Source of the DNA: Meghimatium bilineatum
Lineage: Eukaryota > Mollusca > Gastropoda > Stylommatophora > Philomycidae
Assembly (NCBI GenBank): GCA_034231615.1
Contig: CM067315.1
Location: 31,277,407 to 31,341,406, forward strand
Length of the DNA stretch: 64,000 nucleotides
Reading direction: 5' to 3'
This document shows, piece by piece, positions 11,601 through 22,344 of the stretch (position 1 is its first letter; each line of letters opens with the position of its first letter). The translations under genes were made by a program, and so were the position numbers. The notes under the pieces were generated by a model that searched no databases, was not told the origin of the DNA, and saw nothing but the letters and a program-made list of their open reading frames with translations.

Positions 11601-12215
11601 GTTGTTCCTCCTTCACAAGCGTAGATGAGCATGGCATGATTACACTAAATTTGATAAACAAGTAGAAAAACAACAAAATATTTGTGATTATCTAATTTGG
11701 TTTGTGAGTTCTTAGGTGTCCGATGAGTGAGTCCGATGAGTCCGATTCGTGCCAGGAAAGTTCTATTGCTGTGCATGCAGAAGTGCAGAGGGTGTGGAGT
11801 AGGAAAGTTTTCGGATTTGTCCTTCCGCTTTCGTCGCTTGTAAATTGCCCGTATAGTTCTTTCTTTTTCAAAATTTAGTGATGCCAGCAGTGTTCTGGAT
11901 GTGCCAAGCTGAGCGATCAAGAGCTGTAATGTCCCAGGAGCTAGGATCGATGCTGTAGTGCTTGAGGGAGTTTTTTTAGGTGTTCCGTAAAGACCTTTTT
12001 CTGACCTTTTTTTATATGTAAGCCTTATTCTGGCTGCAAATGTCCTTGACAATGAGCTAGAATGTATATATATATATATCAGCGGTGCCAGAATGTTGTC
12101 ATTTATTTTCCTAATTTCTCAACATTGGACATTTTAAAATGTTATTGGTCGTGAAATGTATATTTTAGTAATTCGTTCCGTTTGAAAATATAATAGAAAT
12201 TGCTAGTTGTATCAT
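11601..12215. other. Intron 3 DNA with a stray 53-bp repeat fragment
   Basis: The minus strand is open from 12052 to 11645, but the peptide has no recognisable domain. A block at about 12018-12056 (AAGCCTTATTCTGGCTGCAA) is a detached copy of the 53-bp minisatellite unit. Confidence 0.45.
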
Positions 12216-12218
12216 TGT

Positions 12219-12660
12219 CTAATGTCTGTCCACATGTGAATGATTGTTGATCTTGTTCACAGTTGATGTTAAGCGTAGGGGTGGGACCTTAAGCTGTCGT
12301 TCCAAGGCCATATTTGTCGCCGTGATTGCGTTTAGTCCATGTCTGCTCAAAGCTATCTTGATGTTTTCTACCCACCATTTTCTTGGTCTACCTTTGGTTT
12401 TACGCCCGGATATTCTTTTGTTATATGATCTTATTGGTATTTGTTTTGGGTTCATTCTCATAAAGTGACCGAACCATTTTACTAGCTGTCTTTCAATATG
12501 TTCAATATAAGATATTATATCGACTCTTTTCCTAATTTCTTCATTTCTTATTGTATCTAGTTTAGTAACTATTGCAGCTTTTCTCAGACACTTCATTTCT
12601 TATTGTATCTAGTTTAGTAACTATTGCAGCTTTTCTCAGACACTTCATTTCACATGTGAC
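12219..12660 (-). pseudogene. LINE C-terminal fragment
   Basis: The minus-strand frame 12596-12219 encodes MKCLRKAAIVTKLDTIRNEE, then QLVKWFGHFMRMNP, then GRKTKGRPRKWW. This is the usual LINE C-terminal layout (CLR, RNEEIR, KWFGHxMR, GRPRKRW). A 52-bp segment at its 5' side is exactly duplicated in tandem (12541 and 12593). Confidence 0.85.
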
Positions 12661-13010
12661 GTCTTTCCTCTGATGCTAGAGTGTTAAAGAAGACCATGTT
12701 TGATATTGGCTGCAGTGGTGGTACAATAAAAATTGTATCACTATTGACTATCCTTGTCTCGAAATTTGAGTAGGCATACCGATATATATATATATCGTTT
12801 AGCAAGCTGTGTTTACAATTACGTAATTTCTCTCCTGAAGCAGGAATATTTTTTGAAAATGTTGCATAATTGTTGGTGGCTGTTTTAAAAACGCGATAAC
12901 TTTTATTTGTTGTTAGAAATATTTAAATAATATTTGTACATATAAATAAAGAATTGAATTTTTCCTCTAAATTATTAATTATAACTTATTAATAAATTAT
13001 TATTAATAAG
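12661..13010. other. AT-rich intron DNA
   Basis: Nothing recognisable. A short TA run lies at about 12781-12794. Confidence 0.4.
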
Positions 13011-13548
13011 AACTTACTGCCTACTTTAGGTAACATTATTTAATGCCTACTCTACCTGCTCTACATTAGATAATATTACAAGCTGCGCAATTTACCATCT
13101 CTATATTAGACTCACTACCCATCCCTGCTTTATCAGTTCTACATTAGACAACATTACTTACAGTCTACTGAACCAGTTCTTCATTAGACAATTACAGTCT
13201 ACTGAACCAGTTCTTCATTAGACAATTAGAGTCTACTGAACCAGTTCTTCATTAGACAACATTACTTACAGTCTACTGAACCAGTTCTTCATTAGACAAT
13301 TACAGTCTACTGAACCAGTTCTTCATTGGACAATTACAGTCTACTGAACCAGTTCTTCATTAGACAACATTACTTACAGTCTACTGAACCAGTTCTGCAT
13401 TAGATAACATTATGTACATTACTTACTGTATGTTTAATGATTTCTACGTTATATAACATAAAGTAATTTCTACAACATCAATACAGTTCTTCATTAGATA
13501 ACATTTCTTACAGCCGAGTTTATATCACATTTACATTAGATATCCCTG
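13011..13548. repeat. Degenerate older part of the 40-bp minisatellite
   Basis: Imperfect copies of TACTGAACCAGTTCTTCATT-type units with periods of about 34-52 bp. They share CAGTTCTACATTAGATAACA with the homogeneous array that starts at about 14005. The two parts are separated by a non-repeat insertion. Confidence 0.85.
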
Positions 13549-13999
13549 TGGGGGGGGGGGGGGGGCTACCGACCCCATGTATGTCCATATATGGAGTGCT
13601 TGCTGCAATTAAGCAGCCGCGGACCAAACTGGTGTTGCTGCCTACCAGGACGGGGCGGGATATCAGTCGGTGCTGATATCCCCACTGAAACACCCCATGT
13701 GTCCAGTGACGGGCAGCTTCAAGCGAGTATGAGCCGCTATAAGCTCAAGCTGCTGGCATGGAGTTATTAACTCTAAGTCAGGAGCGTGCTAGGGGAGGGG
13801 GGATTGTTTTTTTTAAATTGCTGCTTTGCAATCACCATAGGAAGATGGAAAGGCTAGGGCAGACAACCCAGACAGAAAAATCACAACCCAGCCTTCCGAA
13901 GACGGAGTGTGTTAGCCAGCGATGGCGCAGATACTGGGATATATTAGGGCACACACGCTTTTACAGAAATGTGAGAGAAATGAGATATCAATATATAGC
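13549..13999. other. Insertion splitting the minisatellite
   Basis: About 440 bp with higher GC, beginning with a run of about 16 G and ending at an ATATAG stretch, with array sequence on both sides. GATATC occurs near both borders (about 13539 and 13984). No transposase or reverse-transcriptase motif was recognised. Confidence 0.5.
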
Positions 14000-15165
14000 A
14001 TAACTTACTGCCTACTTAATCAGTTCTACATTAGATAACATCACTTACTGCCTACTTAATCAGTTCTACATTAGATAACATCACTTACTGCCTACTTAAT
14101 CAGTTCTACATTAGATAACATCACTTACTGCCTACTTAATCAGTTCTACATTAGATAACATTACTTATTGTCTACTTAATAAGTTCTACATTGCATAACA
14201 CTACTTATTGTCTACTTAATCAGTTCTACATTAGATAACATTACTTATTGTCTTCTTAATCAGTTCTACATTAGATAACATTACTTATTGTTTACTTAAT
14301 CAGTTCTACATTAGATAACATCACTTATTGTCTACTTAATCAGTTCTACATTAGATAACATCACTTACTGCCTACTTAATCAGTTCTACATTAGATAACA
14401 TTACTTATTGTCTACTTAATAAGTTCTACATTGCATAACACTACTTATTGTCTACTTAATGCGTTCTACATTAGATAACATTACTTATTGTTTACTTAAT
14501 CAGTTCTACATTAGATAACATTACTTATTGTTTACTTAATCAGTTCTACATTAGATAACATTACTTATTGTTTACTTAATCAGTTCTACATTAGATAACA
14601 TTACTTATTGTTTACTTAATCAGTTCTACATTAGATAACATTACTTATTGTTTACTTAATCAGTTCTACATTAGATAACATTACTTATTGTTTACTTAAT
14701 CAGTTCTACATTAGATAACATTACTTATTGTTTACTTAATCAGTTCTACATTAGATAACATTACTTATTGTTTACTTAATCAGTTCTACATTAGATAACA
14801 TTACTTATTGTTTACTTAATCAGTTCTACATTAGATAACATTACTTATTGTTTACTTAATCAGTTCTACATTAGATAACATTACTTATTGTTTACTTAAT
14901 CAGTTCTACATTAGATAACATTACTTATTGTTTACTTAATCAGTTCTACATTAGATAACATTACTTATTGTTTACTTAATCAGTTCTACATTAGATAACA
15001 TTACTTATTGTTTACTTAATCAGTTCTACATTAGATAACATTACTTATTGTTTACTTAATCAGTTCTACATTAGATAACATTACTTATTGTTTACTTAAT
15101 CAGTTCTACATTAGATAACATTACTTATTGTTTACTTAATCAGTTCTACATTAGACAACATTACT
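14000..15165. repeat. 40-bp minisatellite (intron 3)
   Basis: About 29 copies of a 40-bp unit made of CTTATTGTTTACTTAATCAG and TTCTACATTAGATAACATTA. The last 16 or so copies are almost identical, indicating recent expansion. It ends about 60 bp before the exon 4 acceptor. Confidence 0.98.
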
Positions 15166-15227
15166 CACTTCTCACAGTATTTCTTTTACATAAAGAATAC
15201 GCTTCCCTGTTTTAATTTCTATTTTAG

Positions 15228-15402
15228 ACGAGGCAAACACGGATATTACCATTTTTATGGGAACCAATGTGATTGGACTTATCAGCTTCTCCGTCTTCAT
15301 GGGAGTGATCATAAATATTGTTGGACAGGAAGCACAAGCGCTGAAAGCTTTCTTCCATTGCTTGCACTCTGTCATCGTAGTCGCTATGAAACATTTGATC
15401 TG
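15228..15402 (+). CDS. Gene A exon 4: SLC1 TM5 region
   Basis: The acceptor is TTTCTATTTTAG|AC and the donor ATCTG|GTGAGC. The exon needs one base from the preceding exon and leaves two bases (TG). After the polar lead EANTDITIF it reads MGTNVIGLISFSVFMGVIIN, then IVGQEAQALKAFFHCLHSVI, then VVAMKHLIW. This matches the EAAT segment D-G-x-N-V-L-G-L-V-x-F-S, through FF(N/D)SLxEAxM, to the start of the IMWY motif. The hydrophobic stretch and the conserved GxNVxGLxxFS are diagnostic. The usual N-E-A motif is C-L-H here. Confidence 0.92.
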
Positions 15403-15904
15403 GTGAGCTTGCGAGGGAAGTGAGATGAGGGGGGTGTGGTGTAGTAAGTAAACTAGACTGTGAGGACGGGTTGTTTTAAATGAAAGACTACATTTGTCGT
15501 ATATTAATTAAGGGCTTAAATGGTGTAGAGGATTGGCTACATTGTGTTTGCGTTTTTCGTTATGTGGGGCCTAATCCGAACTTCTCATTATATTCACAAC
15601 CATATGTGCTTTATTATGTAAGGTAGATTGTTTATTTAACTGTTGCATTTTGTACTGATGAGCGATTTTTCGTCAAAACGTTGTTTGTCTCTGTGTATCG
15701 TTACTAGTATGATTTGTTTATAAGTACTGTTAGCACATTTACTATTTCCGTTTATGTTTATATTTACAGTGTCTTTTCTCTAGCTCTCGCATTTCCAGTA
15801 TAGGGCTGTCTCCAGTCACTGTGTGTTGTATTTTTTTGCTACAAAGAACAGCCAGCTGTTTGCTAAGACCACTACTCATATCAAATAACTTTGTTAGCTT
15901 CAAT

Positions 15905-16035
15905 AGATTGTCCCCAGGGGTCTCCGAATAAACGCCCTTTATAAACAAGACGTGACCGGGAATAGAACACGTGATCTATTGAGCACAAGCGAATGTCTTT
16001 ACCTTTGCGACAATGAGATCGTAGTAGTCTAATTC
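15905..16035 (-). repeat. tRNA-derived SINE-like head (SINE-2 family)
   Basis: On the minus strand, a block with TTGTCGCAAAGGTAAAGAC (A-box position) is followed about 30 bp later by GTGTTCTATTCCCGG (B-box position), then CGTCTTGTTTATA. The copy at 32655-32740 has the same layout and the same CGTCTTGTTTA joint. It is too degenerate to be a tRNA gene. Confidence 0.5.
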
Positions 16036-16439
16036 TTCTAAAGAACATGTTTGGTATAGTTATTACCGAAAGTAATGAACGCAGTACACTCATATACTTA
16101 TCCCAATATGCACTAGCTTACATTTTCTCAATGTGCTATATTAATTTATTAATTAATTTAATGCTCCGCTAATTATAGCAGACAGTTCCTAGTTAGTGGA
16201 AAAGGTAACGAGTTTATCGCCTGGATTGTATTGTTTATCTCTCTTCTACGTTTTAGGAGATACTTTTACAAATAATGCAGTTTTTTGCTCTCATGTTATT
16301 TTCACTTTCATTGTATATCAGTAATTGAGTGTTTATGAGAATCAAATACATCCCTGCCATTTAGTATAGATTCTCTGAATTCTTGATTCTTGATAAATAA
16401 CTAGCAACGTGGCACATCCGACATTATCATCTGTGTCTT

Positions 16440-16780
16440 TTTTTGTAAGGCCAATGCTCAGCTGTTTCTGATCTCTGCTGGGCAATCCCGTGTAGTGTTG
16501 ATGGCTAACTTGGTATATTCAAAATTGCTGACTGTTCTAGTTTGTGTTTGTTTTGTCAATGACTATTGTAGATGTCAATACAGCTCTGTTTATGTGCGTT
16601 ATTTTGGTCTTTTTTGCTTTGAAGAAAGGAATGTGTACCTCGTTATGATGTTTGACTGACATAATCATGTGTTTTTTTAAACTGTAAGAATCTTGGTATT
16701 AGTGTTGTGTCATCAGCATACGTAATTTCTGAAATCTCATGTTCTCCGCTGTTGGAGAGTTGAAACTATAGAAAACCTGA
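16440..16780 (-). pseudogene. LINE reverse-transcriptase fragment
   Basis: The minus strand encodes HEISEITYADDTTLIPR near 16735-16690. YADD is the catalytic motif of reverse transcriptase, with a typical LINE context. The rest is full of frameshifts. Confidence 0.65.
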
Positions 16781-17289
16781 GTGAGTTATGAAGTTTGATT
16801 TTCCATCTAACAGGATGTTGCTTTTTCCAATTAAGTTTAGCTTTGACATAAATTATATAGTTATCTTCACTTTATCTTTCATTCTGAAGTTCATTTTTCA
16901 TTACTTCATATGCTGGATTCAGTATATCTATAGTTATTTCGCTATTTCCTTACTTCCTTTATATTAAAATTTATGATGAACCTTTCATAGTCTTGGGTAC
17001 AGGTTAAGCAAATGTGACCTCATCACATGATAAGTCCAACTTTTTAATATTATGCGTAGTTTCATTCAGATTTTGTGACCTAACTGTGACCTCGGATTTA
17101 AAAATCGCTAGGCATGCTTCGAACTACGCGCTAGACACTGAGAGCCCCCCTCCCTCCACCCCTACCTCCGCTTTGCGTTCCCCAGACTCATCCAAAGGTA
17201 GGGTTGCTCTCAATGTGTATCGGGCAGATAAATTCTTATTCTTCTTCCTTCGTTCACTTGAAACATGTCTAAATCTGTCATTCTGAATA

Positions 17290-17960
17290 AAACTGTCTTT
17301 TTTAGTTCACACAGTGGAAAAATACAGGGCTTTCATTCCAGTATTGATTCCTCTGGCCTCAGAGTCTGCCTCGGTGTTACATACTCAGAACACTCTTGAA
17401 GTATATGTTTGGCACTAATATACTGCCTGTCCACATGTGCACATGGCCGTGTTGCCAATCTTGAATGTTGTGTACATGTGACTGTGGAGTCGGTTGTGTC
17501 CCGTTCTGAGGCATAGCATTACAACTTGTTCTGATCTGTTCATAATGTTATAGTCATCTTGTTTGTGTTTGTTGTTGATGGTAGGTGATTAGTACATCTG
17601 GTTGGTATTTGGCAGCACCTTACTTAGCCAATTGGTCTGCTTTTTCATTACCTGGTATTCCACAGTGAGAGGGTATCCACTGCATGGTTACCCTATACTG
17701 GTAAACAGCTCATTAAGTAATTTTTGTAATTATGTTAGTTTTCGAAACTGGAGAACTTGAAGCACTGACCTTGCATCTATCAGGAATACCACGGGTTGTA
17801 GGCCAGGATTTGAGTTCAGCAGTTTTTCGGTTGCCACCCTAATTGCCTGGATTTCTGCATCATAACTATTACAGAATTTTCCTGTTGGTGTTCTGATCGT
17901 ATCTCTAGTCTTGTGTGGATATTCTATATATATATATACACCTGCACTTACATTCCTCAC
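17290..17960 (-). pseudogene. LINE RNase H and C-terminal region
   Basis: The minus-strand frame 17960-17730 includes GKFCNSYDAEIQAIRVATEK and VVFLIDARSVLQVL, the core of the RNase H domain found in Jockey/I-type LINEs. It continues (with frameshifts) as VTMQWIPSHCGIPGNEKAD, then a CLRTGHNRL-type segment with a C-x-C-G motif. The part beyond about 17440 is degenerate. The (TA)n array next to it puts an artificial IYIYIY stretch into its frame. Confidence 0.85.
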
Positions 17961-18020
17961 TGCATTCTGAGCTGATCCATCTGTTTATACTCTGATCCAT
18001 ATGTCTTGTGGATATTCCTC

Positions 18021-18022
<2 letters not shown>

Positions 18023-18091
<69 letters not shown>
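18023..18091. repeat. (TA)n microsatellite with adjoining hairpin
   Basis: About 34 TA units. The array is followed at once by CCCCCTTCTGAAGGGGG (18094-18110), an inverted repeat able to form a short GC stem. Confidence 0.95.
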
Positions 18092-18094
<3 letters not shown>

Positions 18095-18244
18095 CCCCTT
18101 CTGAAGGGGGATGTCAACTTCAGGCAGGTGTGTAAGTTGTCTTGAGTGAATCCGCAAAACAATTAATCCGCCAGTGGACTTTGCTTCCGTGAAATGTCTC
18201 TTCATCGGTAATTTGTTTCGTTAAAAAGGAGGCTACATTTGCTT

Positions 18245-18395
18245 AACCTGCACCTAGTCTTGCAATACGCAAAGAAGCGTATGTGGTTAGATCACGTCAT
18301 CCGTCACAACAGCCAGTCTAGAACAATCTTGAAGGAAGCACTGAGAAATGAAAGATGTAGTTGGAACCAGACGAAATTATGGATTAAAAACTATT
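18245..18395 (+). pseudogene. LINE tail fragment
   Basis: Encodes KKRMWLDHVIRHNSQSRTIL followed by KEALRN, the GHV-R-H-x-SLxxTIL motif of LINE C-termini, ending in stops. Short and dead. Confidence 0.6.
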
Positions 18396-18524
18396 AAAAA
18401 ATGAGCAGGAACTGTATTCTACACACTCCGCAGAAGATATTCGAAAATGGAGATCTCTATTTTTGTACGCAACTACCGCAGTATCTATACGACAGTAGAG
18501 AATTCCGGGATATAGAACTACCTA

Positions 18525-18830
18525 CTACAACTACTGCTATTACTGCTACTACTTCTACTACTACTAATACTACTACTAATACTAATACTATTACTACTTC
18601 TACTGATGCAACAACTACTACTATCATTACCATCACTATTACTACTACTACTACTACTACCATTAATACTGCTACTAATACGAATACTAATACTAATACT
18701 ACCACTGACACTACTATCACTACTACTACTATTTATACTACTTTCACTACTACTACAACTACTACAACTGCTACTACCACTACAGTTACTACTGTTACTA
18801 CTACTACTATTAACAATAAAACCACTAGCG
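18525..18830. repeat. Imperfect (ACT)n trinucleotide array
   Basis: ACT/ATT/ACC triplets. Frames stay open, giving a Thr-rich or Leu-rich peptide, but this is a by-product of the triplet period inside an intron. Confidence 0.95.
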
Positions 18831-18944
18831 AGTTTTCTATCAGTATCAACAACAGCGAATTAGGACGAGTCTACAGTTTTGAATACTTTAGTTCTCGTTT
18901 CAACACTATCGGTGATTGCTATGAAGAAGTCAGAAGGACTTTGT

Positions 18945-19100
18945 GCATGCGGTTGCGTCTGTGGGTCTCACAAATGGCTCACTAGATAAACCACCCATGC
19001 AACAGAAAACCTTAGTAGATGACATGTCTTTATATTGAGGTTATCTTCTTATAGAAGCTTCATGACACGTCATCTATACAATTCCGTAGTCGTAATCTTC
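18945..19100 (+). repeat. Interspersed repeat Rep-B, 5' part
   Basis: The reverse complement of 33060-33215 (GCGGTTGCGTCTGTGGGTCT, CTTATAGAAGCTTCATG, GTAGTCGTAATCTTCGATAA). The element stops at CTTCGATAA, where a LINE is inserted, and resumes at 19509. Confidence 0.85.
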
Positions 19101-19508
19101 GATAAGCATGAACAATAAATAAAACAGTGGCCAAGAGAATAACATCATTTGAATTAAAGTGTTATAGAAGAGTTTTGAGAATACCATGGACAGCAAGAAA
19201 ACAAACCTGGAGGTATTACGAACAATTAACGTCCAGGAAGGCTGACTTCTGAACACTATATTAAAGAAAAATCTAGTTTTTTTTCGGTCATATTAAGAGA
19301 CACGACGGCATGGAAAGAGTGTTAATGGAGGGGATGATAGAAGGCAACAGGGACAAAGGCCGACGAAGACGCCGTTGAACAAAAGACATTCAAGAATGCC
19401 TACGCATGTCACTGGAAGATGCAGGGCAACTTCCTCAAGACCGCGGAGAATTCAAGAGACCCATAGGAAAGACTACGTTCTGGAAAGAATATATCACCTC
19501 ATGATGAT
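19101..19508 (+). pseudogene. LINE 3' end nested in Rep-B
   Basis: Encodes degenerate YRRVLRIPW, FFGHIKRHDGMERVLMEG, DIQECLRMSLED and GKTTFWKEYIT, followed by a short ATGATGATG tail. It is the same family as 40020-40481. CTTCGATAA directly precedes it and recurs directly after it, as expected for a target-site duplication. It is 5'-truncated and frameshifted. Confidence 0.85.
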
Positions 19509-19745
19509 GTACCTTCGATAACAGTTACCATGTTGTTCCGGCAGGCCGACATTGGGCTTGAACTAGTTAATGGCACGGCGTGGGTGAGCGGAACAACAAA
19601 GAAACTTGTCGCAAGGGCCAGAGTTGTGTCCAGATGTTGACATCTGTTTCGGCGGCATTTGACTCGGAACAACATCGAGTCGGATGGCTGTTGGAACAGA
19701 GGGCGGAGCACTTATGGGAATGCCCCACGTGCTGTGAGGCCAGTT
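19509..19745 (+). repeat. Interspersed repeat Rep-B, 3' part
   Basis: Matches 21795-22025 (+) and 32840-33060 (-): ACAGTTACCATGTTGTTCCG, TCGCAAGGGCCAGAGTTGTG, GTTGGAACAGAGGGCGGAGC. No protein is recognised in either strand. Confidence 0.85.
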
Positions 19746-19859
19746 TCTAACCAAGAACCAAGACCCAAGTCAGAAGGAGGTTGGATATCGCGTCAAAGAA
19801 ACTAATACGAATGAAAAACATATGACTTAGCTGTTGCAAAACAACAAAACTAACATTCC

Positions 19860-20065
19860 TAAGAGCTTGCATATTCCCAGTGACAGTATATTGGTGTGAA
19901 TCTTGTACAATCTCCAACAAATTTAAAAATAAGAAAGTAAAGGTAAAAAATAAAATAGGAGCTTTTGAAACGAAATGTTACAGAAAAATCCTCAGAACAA
20001 CATGGAACCAAAAGATCACCAATATAGCCATCCTGCGAGAAATGAATGAAAAAGAAATCTCGCTG
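19860..20065 (+). pseudogene. LINE C-terminal fragment
   Basis: Frame 19880-20060 reads YWCESCTISNK, then KIGAFETKCYRKILRTTWNQ, then KITNIAILREMNE. This is the YGCESWT...FExKCYRKILRI motif pair of LINEs. Confidence 0.8.
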
Positions 20066-20700
20066 AACTCGATTGTTGGATTCGAACCAGAAAACTACAA
20101 TATTTTATCCATATCAAACGCGATGACAGCTTTATTTGACAAAACATGTATTTGCAAGGAAGATGTACAAGATTTAGATATAATAGTAAACTGTTTCAAA
20201 TGCAACAGACGCTAAGTAAGTAGGAACATATCTTATTATATATCACAAAATAATAATTAAAACACAGGATAGTTGAATGAACAACTCTCAAAATGTCCTT
20301 CTCCATATTTGGAACATGTCAACTAGTCAGGCAAAACATCACTCATTTTGGATGTACTTGGAAGGAAAATGATAAGAAAGTTTCGCTGATCACTGTTAAC
20401 ACACACGATAATTCACGCAAATCAACGTTTCTACTAAAAGGCCTTCATCAAGAACACAACATAACACACGACGAGTAAGAAACGGTGCTAGAAACGTCCA
20501 CATAATATTTAATCATCTTTGCTGATGTGATTTATCTGGACTTTTCGTTTTTAGCGTGCACTTGGTGTCCCCAGCCAATGGAAAATCTAACCAGCCAAGA
20601 TGTATCACGCTGTGTGTAACTAATTTATTTGATCTATGTCTGAAGAATAATTTGACTGTTCTAAGTTATCACGTGATTTAACATGGCTCTCTTTGTTCAG
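20066..20700. other. Intron 5 DNA before exon 5
   Basis: The region around 20390-20470 (AACACACACGATAATTCACG, then GGCCTTCATCAAGA) resembles 53960-54040, so another low-copy repeat may be present. No gene seen. Confidence 0.4.
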
Positions 20701-20934
20701 GTACATTCCAATAGGATCCACGTTTTTGATTGCACACAATGTAGTAGCCTGTTACGACGTGAATCTTTATTTTGAAAAGATTGCAATGTACCTCGGGGTT
20801 GTCATAGTAACAATGTTTTTCCATTGCACACTGATTCTTCCTGTCACGTATTTCCTGTGCACGGGGCAGAACCCATTTGCACTTTCCAACAAAATGTGTA
20901 AGACGTTAGTGACTGCCTGGTGGACAGCGTCAAG
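20701..20934 (+). CDS. Gene A exon 5: SLC1 TM6 to HP1
   Basis: The acceptor is CTTTGTTCAG|G and the donor TCAAG|GTAACT. The first G joins TG of exon 4 to make Trp, restoring the IWY-P-x-G motif of EAAT TM6. It encodes YIPIGSTFLIAHNVVACYDV, NLYFEKIAMYLGVVIVTMFF, HCTLILPVTYFLCTGQNPFA and a lead into HP1 ending KTLVTAWWTAS. This parallels the family pattern (M/I)WY-P-x-G-I-x-FLIA, LAMY..., H...LP-L-Y-F...NP, (L)ITAL-x-T-S-S. The exon leaves two bases (AG) that form Ser with exon 6. The HP1 serine-rich turn is ASST rather than SSSS. Confidence 0.95.
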
Positions 20935-21019
20935 GTAACTCATTGTTTGACCAGTTTCTCAAATTTAACTTTGTAAAACAAAAACAGACCGTATTTATAC
21001 TTAGATTACAATATAATTA

Positions 21020-21260
21020 GTTTGTGCCTTTCGTGCCACATGCAGCACATAGGACAGAGGCTTTAATTCTCCGTGCGATGGATCCGCTGCCTGTACTTTT
21101 AGTTCTTGTAAGGATGCACACTATTATGTTTCCTTCTTTAAGTACTGTCGGGTACTTTTATAGGGTAATTTTGGATCTTCCTCTTTTTCTTCCCCCCCCC
21201 CACCTAGGTGTCCACATAAGAGCTTTCTGGTTCAGGCTGTTTTCATCTAGTTTCATCTAG
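21020..21260 (-). repeat. LINE 3' end fragment
   Basis: Matches 56610-56830 at sequence level (TTCGTGCCACATGC, TCTCCGTGCG, CTGCCTGTACTTTTAGTTCT, GATCTTCCTCTTTTTCTTC). On the minus strand the better copy encodes a LINE C-terminus. This copy is degenerate. Confidence 0.7.
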
Positions 21261-21354
21261 AGAACAATATAACTTCACAAAATATATTCAAAAGATTTAA
21301 ATTTCGCAAACCAATATTATGGTGTAATTTAAGTCTAGTTTCACAAACAATTGT

Positions 21355-21535
21355 ATATGTATTGATAATATAACCACCAAAGACGGATGTGTCGGGTCAT
21401 GGGCGCAAATAAAACGGCGACACAACGCATTTCCATTCTCTGAACTACATCCTGCTGGAAATCTATTAGGATCATGGTCCTGCTACAAGGGAGATCCAGC
21501 AGGAGTTTGAGAATAAACGCTGAAGAAGAAGAAGA
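21355..21535 (-). repeat. Rep-A short subfamily, minus orientation with (GAA)n tail
   Basis: Matches 57040-57194: CGGATGTGTCGGG, AAAACGGCGACACAACGC, CTACATCCTGCTGGAAATCT, GTTTGAGAATAAACGCTGAA, ending in AGAAGAAGAAGAAG. The tail indicates that the + orientation here is 5' to 3' of the transcript. Confidence 0.85.
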
Positions 21536-21779
21536 AGAGTCTGAGCGGAATTTTTCTATACTCCTCCAAGTGGCTGAGGACAGAGATGTTTGGAAGCCTT
21601 TATGTGCTGATGTCTCCATAATAAACCTTACGGGTTATGTCTTATTATTTTTATGCAAAAGAAACTGTCATGGGAGTGAATCCCAGCTATCAATTCAACA
21701 TACCGTAGCTATAAAACAATGTTTTTGTAAGCGATATTCAAGGATTATTATGTATATTAATATAAGTAATCATGATAAC

Positions 21780-22025
21780 CATTGTCGTAACCTTCAATAA
21801 CAGTTACCATGTTGTTCCGACAGACCGACGTTGTGTTTGTACTAGTTACGGGAAAGGCGTGGGTGGGCGTATTAACAAAGGAACCTGTCGCAAGGGCCAG
21901 AGTTGTGCCCTGATGTCGACGTCTGTTTCGGCGACATTTGACTCGAAACACCATCGAGTCGGATGGCTGCTGGAACAGAGGGCGGAGCACTTATGGGAAT
22001 GTCCCACGTGATGTGAAGCCAGTTT
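21780..22025 (+). repeat. Interspersed repeat Rep-B
   Basis: Contains GTCGTAACCTTCAATAACAG at its start and GGCGGAGCACTTATGGGAAT near its end. The 5' portion seen at 18945 is absent. Confidence 0.85.
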
Positions 22026-22251
22026 TCTAATGAAGAATCAAGAAATAATAAAATAATTCTTAAATTAATATTCATGACTATAAAATGTGGTCCGCTACTT
22101 CGCAAAGCTTTCAAATCTAGGCAATAGGTTGATGGAATATGGCAGAATACCAAGTCATCTCATCTATGAGAATACCGACATCTACTTCACAAAGGTTTGA
22201 AATCTGAGCAATGGGTTAATGGAAGATTTAAAAATTATTCTTAAGCTGACT

Positions 22252-22336
22252 AGAATTGAACCGGGTCCGTTCTAGCGGTACCGAATCGCCTTGTAACTTA
22301 AGTAAACAGGTTTTCCGTACTTGACTAACCACATCC
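22252..22336 (-). repeat. tRNA-derived SINE-like head (SINE-3 family)
   Basis: The minus strand shows TAGTCAAGTACGG (A-box like) and, about 50 bp on, CCCGGTTCAATTC (close to the B-box GGTTCNANNCC). The paralogous copy is at 57821-57906. The intervening sequence does not fold as a normal tRNA by eye. Confidence 0.6.
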
Positions 22337-22344
22337 CCCCCAAA

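Noticed and set aside
18401..18985. Thr-rich 194-codon open frame
   Set aside because: A product of the (ACT)n array extended into Rep-B sequence; it lies in an intron of gene A.
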